From: Chlamydomonas sphaeroides
Taxonomy: Eukaryota; Chlorophyta; Chlorophyceae; Chlamydomonadales; Chlamydomonadaceae
Assembly: GCA_001662425.1 (NCBI GenBank)
Contig: BDDC01000006.1
Location: forward strand, 53,407 to 117,406
Length of the DNA stretch: 64,000 nt
Direction of reading: 5' to 3'
Positions 34,201 to 44,621 of the stretch are shown one piece after another. The notes beneath the pieces are model-generated. The model was not told the origin of the DNA. It did not search any database and saw only the letters and a program-made list of their open reading frames with translations. The position numbers were made by a program, and so were the translations under genes. Every line of letters begins with the position of its first letter. The stretch's first letter is position 1.

Positions 34201-35542
34201 AACCTCGCCCCCCCCCCGGCCCCCGCTCGTGCGTTGGTCCCTCCGCGCCTACCTAGCCTGGGATTGCCCTCGCCCTGAGGCCTGCTGGCCTGTGCCACCA
34301 CGGAACTCATCTGGGTGGCGCTCACGGGCACGCGGCCTGCCGGCCAGAGACCGCCCTCGACGAGCATGTGCGTGCGACCAAGCGAGCAACAGTGTACGTG
34401 CATGCCTCTTCGTGCCGGGCCCCTCCCTATCTACGGGCCCCCTGTCCAAGCCCGGTGCCGAACTCCCTCGCAGCCAAAGCGTGGCCCATCTCCTGCTTGC
34501 GCATGCAGCGCTCCTGCAGCTCCTACAGCAGCTCCTACAGCAGCCCACCGCAAGGCCACTCCATTCTCCAGCATCCACCGCAAGATCCAACACCCAACAC
34601 TACATTCAGGTGAGGAACAGGCAGACCCATCTAGCAAGCAACGCACCTGGCGACCAGCACCGACGATGTGCTGTCGCTACCCAAAGCGCAAAAAGACTCA
34701 CTACTTCCTTCTTACGCACGATCAGCGCGTCACCAACCCGGGGCGTTCCGCGTGTGGGGTGGTACTCTATGCGAACTGAACTTGCACAGTGAGCCGACAG
34801 ACGCCACCCGACACGGTCGTTGGGCATGCGCCACGTCCAGCCGTCCTACCTTGCCAGGGGCCTATGCCCGCGTCATACCCCTTGAACTCGGGTCCCCGCG
34901 CACCCCGTCCCGATAGCGGCAAGCAAGGAAGCTCGAGGCCAACCGTCCACGCCCTGTAGAGCACGACAAGCGTGATGAGTGTGCTCCCTGCCTTGCGGCG
35001 GGCTTACTTGCCCTGCCCCTCGACCTCAACCGCGCCGCCTTTACTGCTGCTGACCGACCCTAGGATCGACCGCGGCCAGCAACCTCATTCAATGACCGTC
35101 TGCGAAACGCATATGTCCCCTTCACGCCAACTGCCGCGACGCAGCCAGGACCCGTGCTTGGTCCAGTGCGCTTGCCTGTCCGTGCGGCGGTTGCGGACAG
35201 TGCCCCCCATCCAACCGCCACGGCTGCTGCGTCCGGTCCCAAACAAACAATGCCTGGGCCCCCGTCCCCGCCTGCCTCCTACGTGCCAAGGCGGGCCGGG
35301 CCATTCCTGTCCTCAGCACGACACATGCCACGAATCTGAAAACAAATCGACATGCTAGTGAGTTGCCTCGAACCTGTGCACTGTCACCTCATGGGTCCTT
35401 CCGAACCAAGGCGCCTGCGGCCTGCCGAATCCAGACGCCGGCAAAAGACGTGAGTGCTATCACCTTGCAATGTCCAAGCGAGCTGGCACGGCTACGGCGC
35501 CCAGTCCCATCCCCGCCCCGGCCTGCTCCAACCGTGCACTTG
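31241..35542. other. Gene-poor intergenic region, 4.3 kb
   Basis: No homology block, RNA gene or consistent splice chain was found on either strand. Weakly protein-like fragments (for example HTGELLHTRISSTAVSPGGSI near 32980 and LIGGTTAEFRQPLRPTAGYVC near 33390) have no family and do not connect. Pentanucleotide repeats lie at 32288-32396, and a TAGC palindromic run at about 31995-32018. Confidence 0.5.
32288..32396. repeat. Adjacent pentanucleotide arrays (GGCGT)n and (GTGCT)n
   Basis: About 8 GGCGT/GGAGT units (to about 32330) pass directly into about 10 GTGCT-type units with point changes. Confidence 0.9.
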
Positions 35543-38500
35543 TCAGCGCCCGCGCCCGCGGCCCTGCCCCATCCGGCCGCCCATCGGCCCGCCCCGCATC
35601 GGCGGGCCCATCGGTCCTCCCATTGGCCCTCCCACCGGCCCGCCCCGGCTGCCCATGCCGCGGCCGCCGCCATACTCCGGCCCCGGGCCCCGGTCGCCGA
35701 ACTCCGGCCTCTGCATGCGCATCATGCCGCCGGGGCCCATGGGCTCTGGGCCCCGCCCCATCGGCCCTCCCCCCATTGGCCCCTGCCCTCCCGACATTGG
35801 CCCCGGCCCTCCCGACATCGGCCCCGGCCCTCCCGACATCGGCCCTGGCCCGCCGGACATCGGCCCTGGGCCCCGGCCGCCCATGCCCCGGCCTCCCATG
35901 GGCATGCCGCGACCACCCATCCCACCCTGTCCCATAGCTTGCCCTCCGCCCATGCCTTGCTCTCCGCCCATACCCATGCCCGGGCCTGCGCCCATGCCCG
36001 GGCCTGCGCCCATACCTTGCCCTCCGCCCATGCCTTGCCCTCCGCCCATGCCCGGCCCTCCGCCCATGCCCGGCCCCCCGCCCATGCCCGGCCCTCCGCC
36101 CATGCCCATGCCTTGACCTCCGCCCATGCCCATGCCCGGGCCTCCTCCCATACCTATGCCCGGGCCTCCTCCCATGCCCATGCCCGGGCCTCCGCCCATG
36201 CCCGGCCCCATGCCCTGCTCAGGGCCCTGGCGCGGCGGACCGTCCAGGTAGATCTTGTCCCCGAAGCCGCCCTCCATGTACGCGCCCCCGCCCGGGCCGC
36301 CGCGGCCTGGCCTGCCGCCGGGCCCCATGCCCCCGCCCATGCCCCCCGCCTGCCCGCCGAGGCCCATGCCCCCGGCCCCACCTCCCATCGCGCCGCGGTC
36401 GCGCGGCGACGGCTCCGAGCGGGCCGGCGGCGGCGGATCCAGCATGGTTGCGCCGCCGCGGCCCGAGCGCGCGTCCTTGGGCGGGCGCGCGTACACGGGC
36501 CGCAGCACGGGCGTGTTGACCGCATCCTGGTCGAGGCGGTAGCCGTTCAGGGCCTTCATGGCCGCCGTCGCGGCGTGGGCGTCGGTAAAGTCGACAAACA
36601 CGCGCAGTGTCCTCTCGCCGGGGCGGTTGGGGTGGTCCTTGCTGACGATGCGCAGTGTCTGCAGGGCAGGTGGGCATCGGGGCGGCCAACATGGGCGTTG
36701 TTGAGGCACAGGTGGCTGGGCGGAGGCCAGGGCAGGGGCTGCGGCGAGGTTGTAGCTCAGGCGCAGCGGCAGCGCTAAGGCAGGGCCAAGGCACCGAGCG
36801 GTCGACGCAAAGGCGCCTAGCATCCAGGCCGACCATGGGCCCGCCAGCCCGCATCCCCCGGCGTTGCAGCGCTGTGCGCAACCTAGGCCACCCAACCAGC
36901 CACGCCGCCGGCCGCAGCGACACACCTGGAAGCCGGCGAAGGGCCGGAAGATGTGCGCAATCTCGCGCTTGGTGCAGTCCGGCGACAGGTTGTCCACGTA
37001 CAGCGCGTGCGTCGCGTCGGCCGGCAGCGGCGGCTGCTGCTCCTGGGGCTGCTGCTGCGGCGGCTGCTGGGCCGCTGCCGCGCCGTTGGCCGGGGCCGAC
37101 TGTTGCTGCTGCTGCTGCTGCTGTTGTTGATGCTGGGGCGCGGCGCGAGCGGCGCCGCCTGCCGGGGTGGCGGCGGCGAGGCCGCGCATCTGGGCCTGCG
37201 CGCTCGCCTGCTGCTGTGAGGCCGAGGCCGAGCCCGTACTTTGCTGCTGCCCGTAACCCGCGCTGCCCTGTGGACCAGCCGCCTGCTGCGCCGGTGCCTG
37301 CTGCGGCGCAAAACCGCTGCCCATGCCCATGCCCATGCCCATGCCGCCCTGCGGTCGCTGGGGCTGCTGACCTTGCATGCCGCCTCCGCCCATGCCGCCT
37401 CCACCCATTCCCATGCCGCCGCCCATGCCCATGCCGCCACCCATGCCCTGCCCGGCCTGCGATCCCATGCCCTGCCCGGCCTGGGGCCCCATGCCTTGCG
37501 CCTGAGGCACCATGCCTTGAGCGCCCTGTGGCCCGGCGCCCATGCCCATGGACGGAGACTGCGGCCCGGCCTGGCCCGTCGCCTGTGCCGGATACGCCTG
37601 GCCTTGGCCCATGCCCGGAGCCGCGCCCATGCCCATGCCCGGCTGCGCCTCTCCGTACCCCGCCTGCGGCTGCTGCATACCGGCGCCGGGGCCCATGGCC
37701 GGCTGCTGCTGCCCCATCCCGCCTGCAGCAACCAGACACCAAGCGCGCGTGCCTCGCGTGAGAATGTGGACCTAGCGGTATCTGAGCAGTACGTACGCTT
37801 ATTCTGTATGCGTCATGCCGTGCCGTATCACCCACGAACTGAAGCGGGCCCGCAACGTGCTGCTGACCCCTGCTTGCCCAGCTCGGCACCCACCCCGGCC
37901 CCTACCCTGCTGCTCTCAGGGCTTCAGCGAATCCTCCGACGCTTTCACCACACACAAACCCTCCTAAGCTGGCCCACCCTGGTGACCCGCCCGCTTGACC
38001 CAGCGCCAGTTGCCGCACCCTTTACCCAGCCCTTGCGACCCCACCCTCACAACAGCCCACCCGGCGCTCACCGCTGCCCAGGAGCCCCGCCAGGTTGCTC
38101 AGTTGGCTCTGGCTCAGCGTCGCCAGCGCCGCCGCCAGGTTGCTCGTGCTCCCCGGCTGCCCCGCCGGCTGCGACTGCTGCTGCTGCTGCTGCACGGGCG
38201 CTTGCACGGGCTGCTGCTGCTGCATGGGTGCTTGCTGCGGCGCCGCCGCGACGACGACGGGCGCGGCCTGCTGTGCCATGGCCGCCGCCTGCTGCGCCAT
38301 GGCCGGGTGCTGCGGCCCCGCGGGCTGCGCGTAGTTCCCACCCATCATGCCCTGCCCGCCCATCATGCCCTGCCCAGGCACCATGCCGCCCTGCGCCACC
38401 GGCATCATTCCCGGTTGGCCGCCCGGCATGGCCCCGCCCGGCATGCCCATGCCCATGCCCATGCCTGGCTGCTGCTGCTGGGGATAGGGCATCACCGCGG

Positions 38501-39814
38501 CCTGCACCCCCGGCTGCTGCGGCAAAGGCGGCTGGCCAATGCCCGGCTGCTGAGGCATGGGCGGCTGCGCCTGCTGCATGGCGGCCATGGAGGCGTCGGG
38601 CATCGGCTGCGGCATCCCTGCGGAGCGGCCGGCGTCCAGGCGCCGGGCTCAGGTGCAACCCCTCGTCACGACGCCACCCGGTGGGAGCAGCCGATCTGCC
38701 AACCCCCGCAGCGCCACGTCTCAGGCACTTGCTGCCAACGTAGCGTGCGCAAAGGCTTGATGACTTGTGGTGCAGGTCCCCCCGGCGGCCTTGCTGGGAC
38801 CCTCCCATTCGACTGGTGTCCGAATCCCGACTGGCGTCCACCCCTCGACTCGCGTCCACCCCTGACCAGCGTCCACTTCGAGCTGGCCCATCCGTCCACC
38901 CACGCAGGCATGCGGCTCAGGCCCAGAGCCTCGTTCCAATGTCTCAGTGGCCGAGCACTTCTGCAACTGTTGATCCCTTTTGCACTTTCCCGGGTGTGCT
39001 CCGAATGCGCTGGGATACGACGACAACCAATCGCTGCCCGCTGGCTCACCGTACGCGCCGTAGAAGTTGGCATAGTACTGCTGGTAGGCGGCGTATGCCT
39101 GCGGTATGGCAGCGCACGTGAGCCGCAATGTCAGCACCTTACCGGACATGCGGCAATGCACGGCCCGCAAGTGACGTGCCTTCCCCCTACTGCCTCATCC
39201 TGACGTGCCAGGGTGTCGCCGCTGCCGGCCGCTGCCCGTATGCACCAAGGAGTAGGAGGACATGGGCCAGCGCGCTTCCCCGTCCTCCATTAGGCCCTCC
39301 CTCTTTCCTTCCCAGCTGCTGGCGTGCACCGGCTTGACGTGAGCCAGCGGCGTTCCGCCTGAGACGCCACCAGATCGGCGCATGAGCACTCACCGCTGGA
39401 TCAGCGGGCCTGGGCTGCTTGTAGGCGTCTTGAGGTAGAGCGTGCGGGGAGGCGAGGCGTGCGTCGCCGTCAGGAGCGAGGCAAGAGATGGCAAAGAGGC
39501 ACGCCGTCAACTAAGATACCCCATACTGATTTAGGGGAGTTGCCTCCCCAAGGCAACTCCCCAAGCCTCGACCCCTGCATATGTGCGGGCATACTCCATC
39601 CACGCCCGGTGCCTGCCTCCCATGAAGCCTGAAGCCCCTGTATGCGCGTCCCTAACGTTCCCTGACGTGCACCGGTTTGGGTGTCGCTGTGCCCATCGCC
39701 GCATTCCGACCCTACAGCCCGCATGGCCATGCGCCTAAGCTCACCGGCATATGCCTGCGCATATGCTGCAGGGTCATAGCCCTCGTAGGCTTCACGGGGG
39801 CGCTTCGCGTCCAT
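35543..39814 (-). CDS. RRM RNA-binding protein with Gln-rich and Gly-Met-rich prion-like regions
   Basis: Six exons in consistent phase: 39814-39745, 39428-39394, 39098-39050, 38617-38072, 37722-36926, 36658-35543 (870 aa). The start MDAKRPREAYEGYDPAAYAQ leads into Tyr/Gln-rich sequence, then Gln/Met/Pro low complexity. One RRM lies at about residues 471-545: RNP2-like ALYVDNL, DCTKREIAHIFRPF, then RNP1-like LRVFVDFTD and ALNGYRLDQD. An intron splits the RRM after FAGFQ. The RRM resembles the plant nuclear-speckle/RBP-type single RRM (alpha-1 DCTxREVAHIFRPF). The C-terminal 300 residues are GGGPGMG and GGPGPMS repeats. A role in mRNA processing or RNP granules follows from the family and composition; no target can be named. 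Arg-Gly repeats end the protein (GQGRGRGR). Confidence 0.88.
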
Positions 39815-40288
39815 GCTGGAGCTGCCGGCCGACAGGTGTCGGAACCGGAATGGCTACTGCTATTACTACTTGCTGAGAATTCTTGGCGTGTGTAGGGCTC
39901 AATAGCCTCGCAACTGCAGGCGCCAGGCTGGCAGCTTTAACGTTTAAGGTGCTGACGTTGCGGTGAGGAGATGGTGAGGCTGTTTAGCAACCATAGACGC
40001 ACAGCAAGCGCATGCGGGATTGCGTTGGTGACAGTAGGCGTGAAGCAGCAATGTCGGATCCTCTGATAGCTCAGTGTTTGCTGCAGTGTAGACGACGATG
40101 GAGCGAACCTGTGTTTGCAGCGTGTGTCTATTATAGAAGCGCGTGCTGCACGGCAGAGGCGGGCGTTCTTCATGTCGGTGCAGCTGCGATTGACGCATTG
40201 ACCCCACCCGCAGCGCCAGGGCGACATCGGAACACACTAAGCGTCTTACAGTGCGTACTTCTACTTGCGCCTTTCTTACAAGTCGACC
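39815..40288. promoter_or_regulatory. Divergent intergenic region between RRM gene (-) and TPR gene (+)
   Basis: 474 bp separate the two start codons. An AT-rich TATTATA-like sequence lies near 40130 on the plus strand, about 150 nt before the TPR gene ATG. No other motif was recognised. Confidence 0.4.
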
Positions 40289-43200
40289 ATGCGCGGTCCC
40301 GCGCATGCGTGTCGGGTGATTGCCGCGACCGCGCGACTGCGCGCCGCGGCGCCAGAGGCCTCAGCGGCGGCATGTGCCTGCACAGCGCTAGGTCGCAACA
40401 CGGCAGCTGGCGATGGCGCTGTTGGAGCGTGGGGCAGCGCTGCCGGCCAGGGCGGGACCGCGTCCACGTCGCCAGGTGCGGTGTACCGCCAAGCCGCTCT
40501 TTCACGTGCCTCCCTCTGCCCGCTCCTCTTCCGGCCCCCCTAACCCCCAAACCACCCCATCTCCGACACGCAACCCCCTCACTTGCTCTTCTTCCCGAGC
40601 AGGCTGGGCGGCATGGATGCTCGCTCTGGCCGCCACCGCTGCCCCAGCGACCAGCTTCGCCGACGCTCCCTCTCGCCAGGTGCGGCCTGTTGACCGCTTG
40701 CTACCCTACCTGCCACCCCCACTCTACATATTAGCTCTCCTCATTCTAAACCCGCTGGCATCTTCGTCCTCGCGTCGCCGCCCCGCAGGGAGGCGCGCCG
40801 CCGCCAGCCGCCGCTGCCGCGGCTGGCGCCGGGCCGTCCGGCTCCGCAGCACCCGAGCCCCTGACCAACCACCCGCTCGAGTACGACCCCGTGACCAACG
40901 AGCACACCGCCAAGATGACGCTGGCGCGTACGGCAGCCATTGAGTACTACAACGCCGGAAAGTGGGTCGGGCAGCGCTGCGGCATGGGGTTCCGGCTGGG
41001 GGTTCCACGCACAAGCGATTCCGGTGTCACACATTGGGGCGCCCGATGAGAGCAGAGGGCTGGACCGGACCGGTCACTCGCCGCTCCTCAAGCGCCTCCC
41101 TGCTCTCCCCAATGCCACGCCAGGTACGCCCAGGCGGAGGCCAAGTTCCGCGAGACGGTGGCGGAGGCGGTGCTGGGCTTTGAGCCGGGCGACCCACACA
41201 TTGCCAGCACCAAGAACAACCTGGCGGAGTTCCTGCGCAACATGGGACGCTGGGATGAGGCCGAGGCGCTATACCACGAGGTGTGCGCGCGGGCCGCATG
41301 GTACCGGGGCTGGGCCCGCGCATGCATCGCAGGCACACCAACGGCCGCAGCTCTGATTGCGGCTCAAGGCAGCGTGCCGATTGCATCACCCCACCAGGCC
41401 GCGCCGCGCCTCACGGCACCCCAGCCGCTCCCCGGCGCAGCGGCTGCCCTCGCCTGCCCACAGCCCGCTTGCACCCCTCCTCCCCCTCAACCTTCCTCAC
41501 CTCCCGTCAGGCGCTGGAGCTGCTGGAGAGCACTTACGGCGAGAAGCACTGGCTGTACGTGTCGGCGCTGCACAACCTGGCGCTCAGCTACGAGGCCAAG
41601 GGCGACCTGGGCGCCGCCATGGCCACCATGGAGCGCGTGCTGGGGCTGCGGCTGGCCATGTTCGGGCCGCGCCACTTCCTGTACGCTGACTCGCTGTTCG
41701 CGCTGGGCCACATGAAGCGCAAGCAGGGCTTGGCGGCGGCAGCGGCGGGCGGCGGCAAGGGCGGCGGCAAGGGCGGCGGCAAGAACGGCGGCGAGGAGGG
41801 GCTGCGGATGATGGAGGAGGCGGTGCGCGCGCTGGAGGAGGCGGGTGAGCCGGCTGCGGTGGCGATGGGGGGCGGCGTGCTGCATGCGGAGGAGCACCGC
41901 CGCGCGCCGTGTGGCCTGAGGGCCGTGCGTCTCGACCGACCGCCACGCCCACTGAACCCGAGCCGCCACGCGACCCGCAGAAAAGGTGCAGGCCAACGTG
42001 GTGCTTTACTGGCTCACCGAGATTGCCGCCGTGCACACCGCCGAGGGCCGCCCCGCAGCCGCCGCGTCATGCCTGCGCCGCGCGCTGGCGCACCTGGGCA
42101 CGGAGCGCGGGCCCGAGGCGGCGGCAGGCAGCGCGCTGTCGGAGCAGCTGGTGGACGCGCTGGCGGCGGCGGGCCGGCTGCGCGAGGCGGTGGCGGCGGC
42201 GGGCGAGGCGCTGGCGGCGCGGCGGGCGCTTTTCGGGGAGGGGGCGCTGGTGGTGGCGACCAGCGAGCTGCGGGCGGCGCAGGTGGGGGCGCTGCAAGGG
42301 GCAAGTGTGGGTCACACCAGGCGGACGCGTAGGACGCACCTGCCCCCGCCATTGCCGCGGTCTGCGCGCACCGTGCCTTGATATCCCGCTCTACGAAAGC
42401 GCGTCGGGCCCGCGAGCAGGCATGACTGGGAGCCGGACTGGCCCGCAAGGGGACGCGGGTATCGTCAAAGTTTCAATTCCCCCGCCCCGCGCGCTTGTTA
42501 CTGCAGCTGGAGCTGCAGGCCGAGTCAGCAGCTTCGTCCTCCGCCGGCCCCACGGACGCGGCCGCTGCCGGCGACGAGGGCGGCCCGGGCCCCTCGCTGC
42601 GCGCGCTGCGCCATGCAGAGGCGGCGACCCGCATCGCGGCCGCCGAGGCCGAGGCGGCGGCTAAGGGCAGCATGCTGTCGGGGCCTCCCGCGGACAAGTG
42701 AGGGGCGGAAGCGAGCCGTTGGCCACGCACCTCGCCCGCAGCTTCGTTGCTGCATGCGCTCTGCACAGATCGCACGCTACGCGCTACCGGTAATCGACCC
42801 CAGCGCGTCGTTGTACGCCCGCGCTCCATCCGGCTTGCTATGGTTCGTAGCGGCGCGCACCTGTCGCCAACGTGGCACTCTGCATCCGTGTCTCGCTGCA
42901 TCGCATCACACGGTGCGCCCACACATGCCGCCCCTGGTTGCCGCAGGCTGGTGAAGCGCCTCCGCGCGGCCCACACCCTGGGCGCCGCCGCCAAGATGGT
43001 CGCGACGCTCGCCGGCGTCGGCGACCCAACTGTGCCATTGCCGCCGCCGCCAGCTCCAGAGGCGCCGTCAGCAACCGCGGGCGGCTCCGCCGCCGGAGCT
43101 TCGTCCGGCGGCTGGTGGCCCTTCGGCGGCGGCTCGCGGAAAGCCGGCGGAAAGCCGGCGGCCGAGGCGGAGCCAGCGGCGGTGCCGCTGCCGCCGCTGC

Positions 43201-44102
43201 GGCCGCCAGCTGTGCCGGTGGCGGAGCTGCCGCTGGCGGACCGGCGGCTGGAGTCATCGGTGGCGGCCCTGACGGGGGCCATTGGTGCGGGGCAGGACTT
43301 CCTGCAGGTGGGTTGCGGCGGACCCACACACCTGCAATCGTTGCTGCGTTGGCCTTCCCGACACCAACACCGCGCGTCAAGGCGGACGTGGATCTGGTTG
43401 CGCGGCCCCGGCGGGAGCCTGGGGTGGGGTGGGAGCGCCACCGGCTATGATCACGATACCCGCCCACTGTCGGGCAATGCACTCATACAGCGCTTGTGGC
43501 GCATCCATCTCATGTTGAAATCGCACTGCGAGCCCTGCGCTGCCCCCGCGGCCCCGCCCGCCCGCACGCACGCACGCCAGGCTGTGGCCACGGGGCGCCG
43601 CAAGCTGCCTCCCGGCGTGACCGCCGACGAGCTGGCCGGTCTGCTGGTGGAGGCACAGCTGCAGCTGCTGGACGTGCTGGAGCGGCTGGGGCTGGTGCTG
43701 CAGGTGGGCGGGGTTGGAAGGGAAAGGTACAAGAGGGATGGGTGTCGGCACACGGGAGTCTGGGCTCGGGACTACACAGAGGAGAGGTGGAAAAACATGA
43801 AATATGGGGTGTTGGGCGGGCAGGATGTGGACTCGGGTTGCCGGTGGGGTGGTGTTGGGAATGGGCGTTGGTGGCTGATCAACAGGACCGCCAGGGCTTG
43901 GGGGCTGGCCTAATCTCAAGTTAACGGCTCCCTGCCGGTGCCCCATGTGCTGCTGCAGGCGCGAGTGGCGGCGGGCCAGAGCGCCGAGTCGGGCGGGCGG
44001 GCGGGAGGCGCAGGGGGTGCCGGCGCAGGAGATGACGTGGTGTCACGGCATCGGCGTGTGCTGGAGCAGCAGGAGCGCGTAGCTGCGGCGCTGCTGGGGT
44101 AG
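40289..44102 (+). CDS. Plastid (possibly thylakoid-lumen) targeted TPR protein
   Basis: Ten exons in consistent phase: 40289-40475, 40603-40679, 40789-40961, 41124-41280, 41511-41844, 41981-42282, 42507-42697, 42947-43307, 43581-43703, 43959-44102 (682 aa). The N-terminus looks bipartite: an Ala/Arg-rich transit-like region, then a hydrophobic stretch WMLALAATAAPATSFADA that resembles a lumen-targeting signal. Kinesin-light-chain-like TPRs follow (EYYNAGKYAQAEAKFRE, KNNLAEFLRNMGRWDEAEALY, LHNLALSYEAKGDLGAAMA, AVHTAEGRPAAAASCLRRAL), with a GGGK repeat interrupting them. The C-terminal half is Ala-rich with a WWPFGGG patch and a helical tail (EAQLQLLDVLERLGLVLQ). TPRs are protein-binding scaffolds; partners are unknown. 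The 40413 ATG was rejected because it puts the hydrophobic exon out of frame. Confidence 0.82.
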
Positions 44103-44159
44103 AGCTGAAGGTGCCGCGCTGGCATGGCCGTCGCGATGAATGGTCGGCCACGGATCCGT

Positions 44160-44164
44160 TGTAA
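44160..44164 (+). terminator. TGTAA polyadenylation signal of TPR gene
   Basis: TGTAA, the usual chlorophyte poly(A) signal, lies 58 nt downstream of the TPR stop codon. Confidence 0.6.
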
Positions 44165-44518
44165 ACGAAGTGGGACTTGCGGCGGGCCCCTTGCGCGTGG
44201 GGAATCAGCCCACAAGTCAGTCTGAAGCATATGCCATAGCGAAGCTTTTGACTAAGTTGCGGTTGTGCAGCTCGTCGGGGGCATGCGGGGTGACGCGTGC
44301 GGGTACCGACCTCAAGACGTGCACGCGCACAACACCTCCATTGTTTCTCAACTTAATGATCACACGCATTACATCTGCCTCACATCGATCCCGCTCCTGA
44401 TAGCGACCTTACTGCACGCAGTCTTGGCATTCCATCGCGGCTCTCTCTTCTTCGAGCTTTCCCCTTAGAGCGCCCGCTTTAGCCTTGGAACGATAACCGT
44501 GGATGCACTGTGGGCGTC

Positions 44519-44548
44519 AGGGAGCGGGCTGCAAGCAGCCCGCTCCCT
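44519..44548. other. Perfect 14-bp inverted repeat (2-nt loop) upstream of DRC9 start
   Basis: AGGGAGCGGGCTGC, then AA, then its exact reverse complement, 74 nt before the DRC9 ATG. It could form a very stable hairpin in a 5' leader or be a dyad binding site. A two-base loop is sterically tight, so an open loop of 4-6 nt with a 12-13 bp stem is more realistic. Confidence 0.85.
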
Positions 44549-44621
44549 GGTGGCACCGTCCTCGACGGGGCCGCGCGTCGGGATAGGGGAACCCGGCTCC
44601 AGCAAAATACCGCCGGATATC

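Larger units (their letters stand above)
44103..44621. other. Intergenic: TPR 3' UTR and DRC9 5' flank
   Basis: Contains the TGTAA at 44160 and the inverted repeat at 44519. An in-frame extension of DRC9 upstream to about 44469 has no ATG, so the start at 44622 was chosen. Confidence 0.6.

Noticed and set aside
40413..40475. ATG at 40413 as the TPR gene start
   Set aside because: It puts the next exon out of frame and loses the hydrophobic leader. The ATG at 40289 keeps phase through all ten exons.
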